A stretch of DNA of 64,000 nt from Antarcticimicrobium luteum (GCF_004358185.1 NZ_SMUV01000074.1:1-64000); one strand, 5' to 3'; positions 27,991 through 37,076 are shown, counted from the first letter of the stretch. Notes: generated from the letters alone by a model not told the origin. A program made the numbers and translations.

Positions 27991-28461
27991 TCACAGCTTG
28001 GAAGAAATCACCCCGGTGGCGAACCCGCCCATCCGCAGCTCGCCGAACAGCCGCTGATATTCGATCTTGGGACAGCGGTCCTGGATCACGGTCACGCCGC
28101 GCGCCTCGGCCTTGGCGGCGGCCTCCGCGTGTTCCACCCCGATCTGCATCCAGATCGTCTGCAGGTCCGGAAACACCTCCAGGGCCTCGTCCACGATCGG
28201 CGGCACCGCCTCGGAGCGGCGGAAGACATCCACCATGTCCACCCCGCCCTCTATCTCCCGCAGGCTGGCTACAACCTTTTGACCGAACAGCATTTTGCCT
28301 GCGTGCCCCGGGTTGACCGGGACCACCGAGTAGCCCTTCAGCGTCAGATAGCGCGCCACGTAGTAGCTCGGCCGCACCGGGTTCATCGACACGCCCACCA
28401 CCGCGATCCGCTTGGTGCGGGTTAGGACATCTTTCAGCATTTGATCGGAATATTCTGCCAT
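27991..28461 (-). CDS. CoA-binding domain protein (YccU-like)
   Basis: A 156-residue protein of the CoA-binding (succinyl-CoA ligase alpha-like) Rossmann family. Visible motifs are RIAVVGVSMNPVRPSYYVARYL (about 18-39) for nucleotide binding, VPVNPGHAGK and VDVFRRSE, and IWMQIGVEHAEAA near the C-terminus. Function is not known; related proteins bind CoA. ATG 28461 starts at the family N-terminus; the frame to 28578 adds an unlikely leader crossing a terminator. Confidence 0.88.
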   Translation of the reverse strand: MAEYSDQMLKDVLTRTKRIAVVGVSMNPVRPSYYVARYLTLKGYSVVPVNPGHAGKMLFGQKVVASLREIEGGVDMVDVFRRSEAVPPIVDEALEVFPDLQTIWMQIGVEHAEAAAKAEARGVTVIQDRCPKIEYQRLFGELRMGGFATGVISSKL

Positions 28462-28484
28462 GCCCCATCCTAGCTCTGCGCGCA

Positions 28485-28523
28485 GAAAGAAAAAAGCGCC
28501 CAAAGCATGAATGCTAAGGGCGC
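28485..28523 (-). terminator. Rho-independent terminator, minus strand
   Basis: GCGCCC (28496-28501) pairs with GGGCGC (28518-28523), and AGCAT with ATGCT inside it. On the minus strand it is followed by a T-rich run (28495-28485). It lies between the CoA-binding gene start and the region upstream, and would stop transcripts coming from about 28600. Confidence 0.85.
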
Positions 28524-28601
28524 CAGTGTGGAACGAGGGACAGTGAAATGACCCGCGGCAGTTCCGGTCCGCGGTCACTGTGGGATTTAGGCATCATTTC
28601 C

Positions 28602-28641
28602 AAAAAAGAAAGAGGACCTCTCACATTCGTGAGCGGCCCTC
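28602..28641 (-). terminator. Rho-independent terminator after the YHS gene
   Basis: CTCAC (28620-28624) pairs with GTGAG (28629-28633) and GAGG with CCTC outside it, followed on the minus strand by CTTTCTTTTTTGG. It begins just beyond the stop codon of the YHS gene on that strand. Confidence 0.85.
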
Positions 28642-28644
28642 CGC

Positions 28645-29091
28645 CTAGTGCCCCAGCGCCTCCGGCCAATTCCCATCACTCAACACAATATACTGCGGCG
28701 GATTGCGGACCCACACCTTCATGTTGGTGCGGTTGTGGATCAGGTACAGTTTTCCATCCACGATCTTCCACGACTCCGGATCGGTCCCCAGCGCCCGCCC
28801 CTTCGACATCGCATAGGCGCAATACCCACCGTATTGCGGCGCATAGGCGCGCGGGTTGGCCTCGAAAATATCGCGGTTCCGGCGGTTGGAGAACAGCCAC
28901 ATCGCCCCCTTCCACATCACCGCGATATCGGATCGGCCGCGCTGCGCCTTGCCGGCGGTGAAATAGGCCACCGTGTCATAACCGCCTATCGCCGCGCCCT
29001 TGCTGGAATAGAACATAGGCATATCCGCCCGCGCCACGGCGGTCATCATCAGCAACGCGGCGAGGACAGACAGGATCGGGCGCAGGGTCAT
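28645..29091 (-). CDS. Secreted YHS-domain protein
   Basis: A 148-residue exported protein with a signal peptide (to about residue 22, ARA) and a YHS-type domain: GGYDTVAYFTAGKAQRG (about 36-52), a typical opening, then ANPRAYAPQYGGYCAYAMSKG (about 79-99). Such domains are thought to bind metal, but the metal here is unknown. Start at 29091 gives the best signal peptide. Both ends are well defined, with the terminator at 28602. Confidence 0.87.
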   Translation of the reverse strand: MTLRPILSVLAALLMMTAVARADMPMFYSSKGAAIGGYDTVAYFTAGKAQRGRSDIAVMWKGAMWLFSNRRNRDIFEANPRAYAPQYGGYCAYAMSKGRALGTDPESWKIVDGKLYLIHNRTNMKVWVRNPPQYIVLSDGNWPEALGH

Positions 29092-29203
29092 GGGGTTGGC
29101 AATGGCTTTCTGGACTAAGGACAAGATGCCCTCCGAGCGCGGGTCTGCAAAGCCCCGCTGACGCGGTTGTGAAGGAAGCGGAGCCATCCGTGCCCCGGGC
29201 GCC

Positions 29204-29485
29204 TCAGTCGAAGATATCCTCGACCAGATCCAGCGCCTCATCCAGAACCCGGGCCACAAGACCCTTTTTGCGCCTGGCCTTTTTCCGCTTTGGCGGTTTC
29301 GCGGCCGGGGCCGGCGCCGCGCCACCCGCGCCGGCCCTGTCGAGGCGCAGCATCTTCAGATCGTGCAGCGGCGCGCCACAGCTCGCGCAGCTCAGCTCGC
29401 GCCGGATCTGGCCGCTCAGCACCAGCGCGGCGCGGGCGCCGCAATAGCAGCATGTGGCGATCTTGGTCGACTGTGGGATGGGAAT
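29204..29485 (-). CDS. Small zinc-ribbon protein
   Basis: The first ATG gives 72 residues, but the coding signal clearly extends upstream: the in-frame residues before it read IATCCYCGARAALV, which with LSCASCG forms a two-knuckle CxxC zinc ribbon. Related proteins begin just before IATCCYC. No ATG, GTG or TTG exists in that frame after the previous stop, so an ATT (29485), CTG (29506) or ATC (29461) start must be used, or the start is mutated. The C-terminus is basic (PPKRKKARRKK) then acidic. Function unknown. Confidence 0.65.
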   Translation of the reverse strand: MPIPQSTKIATCCYCGARAALVLSGQIRRELSCASCGAPLHDLKMLRLDRAGAGGAAPAPAAKPPKRKKARRKKGLVARVLDEALDLVEDIFD

Positions 29486-29492
29486 CGCCTCG

Positions 29493-30296
29493 CTATGCTG
29501 CGTCAGTGGGTGAGTGGGTCAAAGACGCATATAGGGCGATCGCCGCCGCGTTGGAGACGTTGAGCGAGCCGAATCCGCCGGCTGCGTCGATCTTGACCAG
29601 ATGATCCACGGTTTCTTTGGTTTTCTGCCGCAGCCCCGGCCCCTCGGCCCCCAGGACCAGGGCGACCGGACGATCGCGGCGCCCCGCCAGCGCGGCCTCG
29701 ATGGTCTGCCCGGCCTCGCCGTCCAGCCCGAGTACGAGAAACCCCATGCCCTGCAACTCGACGATCGCGTCGGCCAGGTTGCGCACCCGCAGATAGGGCT
29801 GCCGCTCCAACGCGCCGCTGGCGGTCTTGGCCAGCGCGCCCGTCTCGGGCGCCGAATGGTGGCGGGTCCCGATCACCGCGCTGGCGCCCAGCACCTCGGC
29901 ACTGCGCAGGACCGCGCCCACGTTATGCGGGTCGGTGACCCGGTCCAGCAGAATCACCCGCGGCGGCGCCCCCTCGGCCTCGCGCCCGATGCAGACCTCG
30001 GCAAGGCTCCCCCAGTTCAGCGGCTTCACCTCCAGCGCCGCGCCCTGGTGCACCGAGCCGGGGTCAATCGGCGCGGTGAACCTGCGCGGATCGGCCTGTT
30101 CGGGGTCGACCCCGGCCTCGGCGATGGCATCGGCCAGCTTGTCCTGCGCGTTGCGCGTGACGATCAGGCGCAGCTTTTCCCGCCGCGGATTGAGCAGCGC
30201 GTCGCGCACCGCGTGCAGGCCAAAGAGCCACACGGTTTCACTCCCGGCGGCTTTGCGGGCCTGTTCCTTTTCGACCACCCATTTGGGTTTTTTCAT
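29493..30296 (-). CDS. rlmB: rRNA/tRNA 2'-O-methyltransferase (TrmH/RlmB family)
   Basis: A 267-residue SpoU-class enzyme with a trefoil-knot fold that methylates the 2'-hydroxyl of a guanosine, most likely G2251 in 23S rRNA. The three SpoU motifs are present: LDRVTDPHNVGAVLRSAEVLG (about 136-156), ALVLGAEGPGLR (about 212-223) and SLNVSNAAAIALY near the C-terminus. An N-terminal substrate-binding domain begins with VWLFGLHAV. The tRNA-Tyr gene lies about 120 bases upstream on the other strand. Confidence 0.9.
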   Translation of the reverse strand: MKKPKWVVEKEQARKAAGSETVWLFGLHAVRDALLNPRREKLRLIVTRNAQDKLADAIAEAGVDPEQADPRRFTAPIDPGSVHQGAALEVKPLNWGSLAEVCIGREAEGAPPRVILLDRVTDPHNVGAVLRSAEVLGASAVIGTRHHSAPETGALAKTASGALERQPYLRVRNLADAIVELQGMGFLVLGLDGEAGQTIEAALAGRRDRPVALVLGAEGPGLRQKTKETVDHLVKIDAAGGFGSLNVSNAAAIALYASLTHSPTDAA

Positions 30297-30355
30297 CGCG
30301 CGGCTCCCCGGCTGAACATCTTCGGTTTCCTGCGTCAGGACAGGGGATTTTCCTG

Positions 30356-30384
30356 TTGACGCCCCTTTGAGGCGCTTGTAATCA
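30356..30384 (+). promoter_or_regulatory. Sigma-70 promoter of tRNA-Tyr
   Basis: TTGACG (30356-30361) and TAATCA (30379-30384) are 17 bases apart, the ideal spacing. The implied transcript begins near 30391, about 28 bases before the mature tRNA. Confidence 0.75.
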
Positions 30385-30418
30385 CGCCGTCACAGCGGGC
30401 GCAACAGCGCACGTGGAT

Positions 30419-30502
30419 GGGCGACAGGCCGCAAGGTGTGGCAGGGGACTGTAACTCCCTCGCGGAGACGCACGCCTGGTTCGATTCCAGGGTCGCCCAC
30501 CA
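30419..30502 (+). tRNA. tRNA-Tyr (anticodon GTA)
   Basis: An 84-base class II tRNA. The acceptor GGGCGAC pairs with GTCGCCC, followed by A and an encoded CCA (30500-30502). The anticodon loop CTGTAAC carries GTA between GGGGA and TCCCT; the T arm CCTGG-TTCGATT-CCAGG is perfect. The long variable arm with GCG-GAGA-CGC is typical of tRNA-Tyr. A good promoter lies upstream. Confidence 0.96.
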
Positions 30503-30653
30503 TCCACCCCCACATCGATGACCACAAGAATTCTGTCAAAGCGAGGCAGTGTTCCGCGCCGCGCATCGCCCTGTCCGTCCCACCGCGCGACTTAACCCGA
30601 ATTTAGTCCTTTTGCCCTCCAATCGCGAGGGCGGGGAAATCGGGAGAAGATCG

Positions 30654-32975
30654 TTGGGCACCAGCAAGCTGAAAATCGCGATCTGGTCGGTTCTGCTGCT
30701 GGCCGCAGTCATCTTCGTGGCCGGGCGGCTGATCATCAACACCCGGATTTCCATCACCGAATCGACCCTGATGGCCACCGCCGAGTCGGCCGCGCAGACC
30801 TGGTCCGATCACCACGTGATCCATATGGGCCACTTTTCAGAGCTGGCCGAACTTGACCCGCAGGACAGCGTGACACCCGCCATGCGGAACGATGCCGACA
30901 CGTTCGGCAGCATCTTTTTCTACCGCGTTTATGACAGATGGGGGCGGCTGGTCCTGGTATCGGCCCCGGCCGAACATGCGGCGGACAACGATCACCCCGC
31001 CCCGCTAACGCCCCCCGCGCCGAACGCCGGGGATATCGCGCGGGTCCGGGCGGTCCTGACCGACGGCCAGATGGTGACCGACGTCTCCAAAGGATGGCAG
31101 CGCAACGATCCCGGCCTCTTTTTCTCGCGCAGCGTGCTGCCGATCCGGGCCGATGGGGAGATCGTGGGCGCCGCCGAGGTGTTCGTGGACATCTCGGCCA
31201 ATCGCGCCACGATCAACCGCTCCTTCCGCCAGTTCAGCATTGCATTGGTGGTGATCCTGACCCTGGCCAGCCTGATCCCGATCGCCGCCATTTCCTATGC
31301 CTGGTTCCGGATGTCGATCCTGAACCGCGATCTGAAGCAGGCCCGTGACGAGGCGTCTCAGGCCGAACAGGCCAAGGCGCAGTTCCTGGCGAACATGAGC
31401 CATGAGATCCGCACACCGCTCAACGGCATCATGGGCATGGCGGAACTGCTGAACGAGACGGACATGACCGAGGATCAGCATGGGTATTCGGCGACCATCC
31501 TCGCCTCTTCCTCGGCGCTGCTGACCATCATCAACGATGTCCTCGACTTCTCCAAGATCGAGGCCGGCAAACTGTCGATCGAGGCGAAACCGTTCGATCT
31601 GCACAATTGCGTTCAGGATGCCGCCGGCCTTCTGTTTCCCGCCGGCAACGGCAAGGGGGTGGAACTGTGCGTGGATTTCCAAAAGCCGCTGCCGGCCTGG
31701 GTCGTCGGCGACGAGGCCCGGCTGCGGCAGTGCCTGCTCAACGTGGCGGGAAACGCGCTGAAGTTCACCGACTCCGGCCATGTGACGATCCACGTCGCGG
31801 ACCGTGGGCGCGACAGGATCGAGATCGAGGTCAGCGATACCGGGATCGGCATTCCCGGCGACAAGCTCGAGGCGATTTTCCGCGATTTCGAGCAGGTCGA
31901 GGGCGGCGACACCCGCAGCCAGTCCGGCACCGGGCTGGGTCTGGCGATCACCCAAAGGCTGCTGCGGCTGATGGGGGGCGACATTTCAGTCGACAGCACC
32001 CCGGGGCACGGCTCGGTCTTCCAGATGGTTCTGCCGCTGCCGACCACCGCGCCGCCGGAACACGCCCAGACCGACACGCCGGTGCTGTTTCTCGACCCCG
32101 TGGCGCTGCGGGGCAAGACCGCGGTGGTGGTGGATGATCTGGAGATCAACCGCCGCATCCTGACCTCCCGGCTGTCCAGTTTCGGAATGCAAAGCATCGC
32201 CTATGACGGCGCCGCCGCGACCCTGGCCGCGCTCAGGGACGGGCGTCAGCCGGTGCCCGACATTCTGATCTCGGATCACCATATGCCGGGCATGGACGGG
32301 GCCGGGATGCTGCGCGTGCTGCGGACCTTGCCCGGGTTGCAAAAGCTGCCGGTCGTCATCCTGTCATCGGGCGACCTGCAGACCTTGCGTGCCGCGCTGC
32401 CCGGGTCCGATCAGGAGAGATTTCTGAACAAACCGGTGCGCACCGACATGCTGTTCAAAACCCTGTGCAACGCCATGCAGGTCGGCGACGCGGCGCGGGG
32501 CGATGCCCGCCCGGGCGCCGCAGCGCGGGCAGCGGGCACCCCCCCCGACAGGGTCGCGCTGCGCGTTGGCCTGGCCGAGGACAACAAGACCAATCAGTTC
32601 ATCGTCCGCAAGATGATCGGCGACCGGGTTGCCCGTTTCACCACCTGGGCCAACGGTCAGGAGGCGGTCGACATGTACCTGAGCGAGCGGCCGGATCTGA
32701 TCCTGATGGACATCTCGATGCCGGTAATGGACGGGTTGACCGCCGCGACCGAGATCCGCGCGCTGGAGCGGCGCGCCGGCCTGTCGCCCTGCGTGATCCT
32801 GGCCCTGACCGCCCATGCCATGCTCGAGGACCGCAACCGCAGCGAAGCGGCCGGTATGGACGGGTTCCTGACCAAGCCGATTCGCAAGGCCGACCTGATC
32901 GACGCGCTGGATGCGGCGGTGGAGCGGCTGGCGGCGCGGTCCGAGGCGCGCACCGCAACCAGCGACGCCGGCTGA
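30654..32975 (+). CDS. Hybrid sensor histidine kinase with two receiver domains
   Basis: A 773-residue inner-membrane kinase. Two membrane helices (about residues 8-28 and 196-218) flank a periplasmic sensor region. Then come HisKA with [15 protein letters not shown] (phosphorylated His 250), HATPase with DTGIGIP and GTGLGLAI, a first receiver with [11 protein letters not shown] and the phospho-Asp in [10 protein letters not shown], and a second receiver with LAEDNKTNQ and [11 protein letters not shown]. No Hpt domain is in the protein. TTG 30654 has GGGAGAAG just before it; the GTG frame from 30549 would start beside the tRNA and is less likely. The signal is unknown and there is no response-regulator gene next door. 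Confidence 0.93.
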   Translation: MGTSKLKIAIWSVLLLAAVIFVAGRLIINTRISITESTLMATAESAAQTWSDHHVIHMGHFSELAELDPQDSVTPAMRNDADTFGSIFFYRVYDRWGRLVLVSAPAEHAADNDHPAPLTPPAPNAGDIARVRAVLTDGQMVTDVSKGWQRNDPGLFFSRSVLPIRADGEIVGAAEVFVDISANRATINRSFRQFSIALVVILTLASLIPIAAISYAWFRMSILNRDLKQARDEASQAEQAKAQFLANMSHEIRTPLNGIMGMAELLNETDMTEDQHGYSATILASSSALLTIINDVLDFSKIEAGKLSIEAKPFDLHNCVQDAAGLLFPAGNGKGVELCVDFQKPLPAWVVGDEARLRQCLLNVAGNALKFTDSGHVTIHVADRGRDRIEIEVSDTGIGIPGDKLEAIFRDFEQVEGGDTRSQSGTGLGLAITQRLLRLMGGDISVDSTPGHGSVFQMVLPLPTTAPPEHAQTDTPVLFLDPVALRGKTAVVVDDLEINRRILTSRLSSFGMQSIAYDGAAATLAALRDGRQPVPDILISDHHMPGMDGAGMLRVLRTLPGLQKLPVVILSSGDLQTLRAALPGSDQERFLNKPVRTDMLFKTLCNAMQVGDAARGDARPGAAARAAGTPPDRVALRVGLAEDNKTNQFIVRKMIGDRVARFTTWANGQEAVDMYLSERPDLILMDISMPVMDGLTAATEIRALERRAGLSPCVILALTAHAMLEDRNRSEAAGMDGFLTKPIRKADLIDALDAAVERLAARSEARTATSDAG

Positions 32976-32982
32976 GCCCGGC

Positions 32983-33846
32983 TCAGCCCGCCTGCCCCAT
33001 GCGCAGGATCCGGGTCCAGGTTTCCGAGCCGGGGCGCGTCATCTCGTCCAGAACGTCGAAATGATCCCGCCCCGGGATCCGTGCCAGGCTGATCCGGCGA
33101 AGCTCCCGCCCCCAGAGCAGCGCCAGAGCATCGCTCTGGCGGCGAAAGGCGTCCGGCTCGTCGGCGCCGATCAGCAGATGCACCGGCCGGTCGGCGGCGG
33201 GCCAGTAGAGCAGCGGCGAGAGCCGTTCCGCCTCGCCCGGGCTGAGGCCAAGACGGTCGTTGACATAAGAGGCCGCGACCGGCGCAAGGTCATAGACCCC
33301 GCTGATCAGCACATAGCCCGCCAGCGCTCCGGGCAGCTCGTCGCCACCCAGACCGGCCAGGATGGCGGCGGCCAGATGCGCCCCCGCCGAGTGGCCGGCC
33401 AGCACGATGCGGTCCGGGTTGATGCCGTAGTCCCCCGCATGGCCGCGCAGATGGGTGAGCGCCGCGGCGATCTCGGCCACGATCCCGGCCAGCGGGGCCT
33501 CTGGCGCCAACGTATAGCCCAGCCCCACATGCGCCCAGCCCGCCCGGACACAGCTGCGGGCGGCGAACCCGGACCAGTCCTTGGACCCCTCCTGCCAGAA
33601 TCCGCCATGGATGAAGACCAGGCAGGGCGCGCCCGCTGCGCCCCGCGGCGCCGTCACGTCATAGCGCTGCCGCGCCCCGGGACCGCAGGCCACATCGCGC
33701 CATCGTGCCAGCTCCCCGGCGCTGTCCAGCGCCGCGGTCTCGGCCTCGTGCCGGGCCAGCACCCCCATGAAATCCTTGGCCGACCGGCTGGGCGACAGCT
33801 GCTGATCGAGCTCTGCCCGGCTGAGGCGGGTATAGGGCACGCGCAT
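32983..33846 (-). CDS. Alpha/beta hydrolase (HGG motif)
   Basis: A 287-residue hydrolase of the esterase/kynurenine-formamidase-like group. The oxyanion HGGFWQ (about 79-84), the nucleophile GHSAGAHLA (about 149-157) and the late His in GRDHFDVL (about 262-269) complete a Ser-Asp-His triad. It faces the hybrid kinase gene. GGAAGGAAACCAGG precedes ATG 33846. Kynurenine formamidase activity is possible, but no tryptophan genes are near. Confidence 0.87.
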   Translation of the reverse strand: MRVPYTRLSRAELDQQLSPSRSAKDFMGVLARHEAETAALDSAGELARWRDVACGPGARQRYDVTAPRGAAGAPCLVFIHGGFWQEGSKDWSGFAARSCVRAGWAHVGLGYTLAPEAPLAGIVAEIAAALTHLRGHAGDYGINPDRIVLAGHSAGAHLAAAILAGLGGDELPGALAGYVLISGVYDLAPVAASYVNDRLGLSPGEAERLSPLLYWPAADRPVHLLIGADEPDAFRRQSDALALLWGRELRRISLARIPGRDHFDVLDEMTRPGSETWTRILRMGQAG

Positions 33847-33984
33847 CCTGGTTTCCTTCCGTACCGCGATGGTCAAGCGGCCCGAGGCATACGCGGTTTG
33901 CCGGCGGCGGAAAAGCGGCAAAGCCCCTCGACGCGGCCTCTGCCCGGGGGCTAGGGTGCCGCCATCACAACCGAAAGGCCACCG

Positions 33985-34389
33985 ATGACCCCCGAGACGC
34001 TGCAACAGATCCTGTCCGAAAATTTCGCCGCATGGGTGCAGGCGCTGGACCTGACGGTGCAGGAGGCCGACACGGAACATGTGCTGATGCGGATGCCGCT
34101 GGGCGATCATCTGGCGCGGGTCGGCGGCATCGTCTCGGGCCAGGCGCTGGCGGCGCTGGCCGATACCACCATGGTGCTGGCCGCTGTCGCCCATGCCGGC
34201 CGGTTCAGGCCCTTTGCCACCACCGACCTGCACACCCAGTTCCTGCGCCCCGGGACCGGCAGCGCTATCCTGTGCCATGCCCGGATCGTCCGCGCGGGCA
34301 AGGCGCTGGTCTTTGCGCGCGCCGAGATGACCGGCGCGGACGACAGCAGGATGGTCGCCAGCGCCACGGCGACCTTCTACGCACCCTGA
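33985..34389 (+). CDS. PaaI-type hotdog thioesterase
   Basis: A 134-residue hotdog-fold protein. GGIVSGQALAALADTTMVLA (about 50-69) is the central helix with the catalytic-type residues of the PaaI group, and FATTDLHTQFLRP follows. It probably hydrolyses an aryl or acyl-CoA thioester. The next gene begins five bases after the stop. Confidence 0.88.
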   Translation: MTPETLQQILSENFAAWVQALDLTVQEADTEHVLMRMPLGDHLARVGGIVSGQALAALADTTMVLAAVAHAGRFRPFATTDLHTQFLRPGTGSAILCHARIVRAGKALVFARAEMTGADDSRMVASATATFYAP

Positions 34390-34394
34390 CGCCG

Positions 34395-35093
34395 ATGCGC
34401 CACGCCGCCCGCCTCCTCGGCGCGCTGGCCGCCCTGGCCCTGCTGACCGGCTGCGGCCGCCCCCTGACCCAGCGCGAGATGGCCTTTGCCGCCACCCTTC
34501 AGGGCGACGACATGGCGCTGGAGCGGGTGCGGCTGGTCCGCGGCGCGCCGTTGGGCAAGATCACCTTTCACCGCAAACCGCGCCCGCCGGTTACCTGCCG
34601 CGAACGGATCGCGCCGCCCGAGACCGACGCGGTGATCACCGCCCGGCCCGCTGCGGTGACGTTGTTCAACCGCATCTTTCTGTCGAAAGAGTGGTACATC
34701 GACGATTATACCCCCGGCTATCCCGACCGGCTCTATCTGGTCGAGGCGATGCTGCTGGCGCATGAGCTGACCCATGTGTGGCAATGGCAGAACCGGGCGC
34801 GCACCGGCTACAGCCCGCTGCGGGCCGCCGCCGAACACGGGGCGGCGGACGACCCCTATCTGTTCGACCTCTCCGCCGCGCCGGATTTACAGAGCTTTGG
34901 CTACGAACAGCAGGGCGCGATCGTCGAGGAATACGTCTGCTGCCGGTCGCTGGCGCCGCAGGCGGCCCGGACCCGGCGGCTGCATGACATGCTGTCGGCG
35001 GCGTTTCCGGTTGCACCGCTGCCCGAAACGGGCCGCGAGAGCGCTGTCTACCTGCCCTGGAAAGACGCCCGAATCGACGGCATCTGCGACTGA
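34395..35093 (+). CDS. Lipoprotein with HELTH zinc-protease-like motif
   Basis: A 232-residue protein with a lipobox ending LTGC (Cys 20) and a later HELTHVWQW (about residues 122-130). HExxH is a zinc-binding pair, and a following Glu in EEY is near residue 180, so a DUF4157-like or minor metallopeptidase fold is possible. Activity is not shown. It starts five bases after the thioesterase and would be co-transcribed. ATG 34395 is the start that gives the lipobox. Confidence 0.8.
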   Translation: MRHAARLLGALAALALLTGCGRPLTQREMAFAATLQGDDMALERVRLVRGAPLGKITFHRKPRPPVTCRERIAPPETDAVITARPAAVTLFNRIFLSKEWYIDDYTPGYPDRLYLVEAMLLAHELTHVWQWQNRARTGYSPLRAAAEHGAADDPYLFDLSAAPDLQSFGYEQQGAIVEEYVCCRSLAPQAARTRRLHDMLSAAFPVAPLPETGRESAVYLPWKDARIDGICD

Positions 35094-35147
35094 AACCGGG
35101 AGATCTGGTCAGCGGCGCCCCCCCCCCTCGCCGGCTATTTCATCGCA

Positions 35148-35322
35148 GAACAAGCCGCGCAAACGCCGGACCGTGGGCTGGCGCTGCAACCGCTGATCGG
35201 CGCGCTTTATCTCAGCCAAGTCCGGACGACATCTGCTCGGAGCGCCCAGATCGACAGAGCGCCAGACCGCCGGGACGGTCCGGCGCTTGCGCGGCGCCCT
35301 GCGGGCTTGTTCCGCGCTGGGG
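35148..35322 (-). repeat. Intergenic repeat element, copy B
   Basis: Its reverse complement aligns with copy A at 7928-8103 along all 175 bases. GCCGGACC (35165-35172) near one end and GGTCCGGC (35277-35284) near the other can pair, so the element can form one large imperfect hairpin. The flanking genes are intact, so it sits in a neutral spacer of 255 bases that holds no gene. Confidence 0.85.
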
Positions 35323-35348
35323 AGGGGCTTATCGCCCCGCAAAGCGCC

Positions 35349-35771
35349 TCAGCCCTCGCCGTCCACCTGGATGCTTTCCAGATAGGCCAGCAGCGCGGCC
35401 AGCGGTCGCGGCGTCGGGGTCAGTGTGCCGTCTATGTCGACCGGCACCAGCTCGCCCTCCAGCAGCGCGCCGAATTCCGGCATGATCTGGGCCGACACCT
35501 TGCCATGTCCATAGCCGTCGATCTGCGACAGAACCCGGGCGCGGGGAAACGCGCCGTCGCTACGGGCCGAGATCCGGGTCAGGTCAGGCGCCGCCCGCCC
35601 CCCCGCAAGCCTGCCGCCCTGACCGCCGTAATCGTGGCAGGCGGTGCAGTTCTCGGCGAACAGCATCGCGCCCTCCTGCGGGCCGGGCATCTCGTCCTCG
35701 GCGGCGCAGGCGGCCAGCACGGCCAGAACCGGGACGGCAATCAGAGATCTGAACGAAACGGCATCGGTCAT
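35349..35771 (-). CDS. Lipoprotein c-type cytochrome
   Basis: A 140-residue monohaem cytochrome. A signal peptide with a lipobox (LAAC, Cys 22) anchors it; the haem site CTACH is at about residues 43-47. The distal Met is probably in SAQIMPEFG (about 93-101). ATG 35771 overlaps the stop of the first cytochrome gene by four bases, so the pair is one operon. The partner dehydrogenase or oxidase is not in the window. Confidence 0.9.
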   Translation of the reverse strand: MTDAVSFRSLIAVPVLAVLAACAAEDEMPGPQEGAMLFAENCTACHDYGGQGGRLAGGRAAPDLTRISARSDGAFPRARVLSQIDGYGHGKVSAQIMPEFGALLEGELVPVDIDGTLTPTPRPLAALLAYLESIQVDGEG

Positions 35772-36181
35772 TTGCTTTGCAGGGTCTCCAGATAGGCCAG
35801 AAGATCGACAATCGGCTCGGTCGTCATGATCGGCTGGCCGCTGGTGGTCTTGACCGCCTTGCCCTTGCCCTCTTCGAAGAAGAACCCATAGACCGGCATC
35901 GGGCTGCCATGGCTGACCAGCGGATCGCGCCCGTCGATGCGTCTGACCACGCGCTCGGTCGGCAAGGCACCGCCGTTCTGTTCGGCCAGCGTGGTCAGGT
36001 CTCTGGGCTGCACCACCAGCACCCCCGCCATCGGCCCCTGCCCGGCGCCGTCGACGCCATGGCATGTGGCGCAGTGCACCCGATAAAGTTCCGCCCCCTT
36101 GGCGGCATCCTGCGCCAGTGCCGGCACGGCCGCAGTGGCCAGAACAAGCCCGGAAATCCATTGAACGAGACGCATTGGCAT
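35768..36181 (-). CDS. Periplasmic c-type cytochrome
   Basis: A 137-residue cytochrome with a signal peptide (to about residue 24, ALAQ) and one haem motif CATCH (about 37-41). The axial Met is likely in GSPMPVYGF (about 92-100). AAAGGGAGA precedes ATG 36181; an internal ATG is at 36175. It is the first gene of a two-cytochrome operon that has an FnrL-like box upstream, so low-oxygen induction is likely. Confidence 0.9.
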   Translation of the reverse strand: MPMRLVQWISGLVLATAAVPALAQDAAKGAELYRVHCATCHGVDGAGQGPMAGVLVVQPRDLTTLAEQNGGALPTERVVRRIDGRDPLVSHGSPMPVYGFFFEEGKGKAVKTTSGQPIMTTEPIVDLLAYLETLQSK

Positions 36182-36359
36182 TCTCCCTTTGCCTGGTGCC
36201 ACAGGATCACAATTCCCCTTGAACCTCAACACACTCCGGCCACAGGCCAGCGGCATCGGCCACCCGTTGCCGCCCCGCCCTCCTGTGATCCGCGACCGCC
36301 GCCGCCCGGTCCGGGGGGCAATCCACGCTCCAGACTTATCCGGGGTGCCTGGGCGATCA

Positions 36360-36373
36360 ATGACACAGATCAA
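36360..36373 (-). promoter_or_regulatory. FnrL-like box upstream of the cytochrome operon
   Basis: On the minus strand this reads TTGATCTGTGTCAT, matching the alphaproteobacterial FnrL pattern TTGAT-N4-GTCAA at nine of ten fixed positions. It is about 180 bases before the first cytochrome start and beyond the end of lolD. Confidence 0.65.
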
Positions 36374-36392
36374 CGCATCGGCAGCGGCCCGA

Positions 36393-37076
36393 CTATTGCG
36401 CCGCAACCGTTCCGTTCTCCAGCCGCAGCACCCGGTCCATCCGGGCCGCCAGTTCCAGGTTATGGGTGGCGATCAGCGCGGCAAGGCCGGTCTCGGCCAC
36501 CAGCGCCATCAGCACGTCGAACACCCGGTCCGAGGTGTAGGGGTCGAGGTTTCCGGTCGGTTCGTCCGCCAGCAGCAGGCGCGGGCGATTGGCCAGCGCC
36601 CGGCAAAAGGCGACGCGCTGCTGTTCGCCCCCCGACAGCGCCGCGGGGCGATGATCGGCCCGCGCCGACAGGCCGACCCGGTCCAGCAATTCGGCCGCCC
36701 GTGCCGTGGCCTGCCGCCGCCCGGCACCGTCGGCCAGTTGCGGCAGGATCACGTTCTCGGCGGCGGTGAATTCGGGCAGCAGGTGGTGAAACTGATAGAT
36801 GAAGCCGACATCGCGCCGCCGCACCCCGGTGCGCGCCCGGTCGCCCCGCCCGGTCATGTCCTGCCCGCCGATGGCGACGGTTCCGGCATCGGGCGTGTCG
36901 AGCAGCCCGGAGATATGCAGCAGTGTCGATTTCCCCGCGCCGGAGGGGGCCACCAGCGCCACCGTCTCGCCCGGCGCGATGCTCAGATCGACGCCGCGTA
37001 GCACCTGCACCTCGCCCGGGGTGCCGAGGTTATAGCCCTTGGCGACCCCCGCCAGTTTCAGCACCGGATCACTCAT
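36393..37076 (-). CDS. lolD: Lipoprotein-releasing ABC transporter ATPase
   Basis: A 227-residue ABC ATPase of the LolCDE complex that lifts outer-membrane lipoproteins from the inner membrane. Walker A APSGAGKST (about 43-51), the signature LSGGEQQR (about 146-153), Walker B LLLADEPTGNLD and the switch HNLELA are present. It overlaps the upstream permease gene by eight bases. Confidence 0.96.
   Translation of the reverse strand: MSDPVLKLAGVAKGYNLGTPGEVQVLRGVDLSIAPGETVALVAPSGAGKSTLLHISGLLDTPDAGTVAIGGQDMTGRGDRARTGVRRRDVGFIYQFHHLLPEFTAAENVILPQLADGAGRRQATARAAELLDRVGLSARADHRPAALSGGEQQRVAFCRALANRPRLLLADEPTGNLDPYTSDRVFDVLMALVAETGLAALIATHNLELAARMDRVLRLENGTVAAQ

Noticed and set aside
27734-28468. 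A 244-residue minus-strand frame over the convergent spacer and the CoA-binding gene
   Set aside because: It overlaps a recognisable CoA-binding gene in another frame and has no domain.
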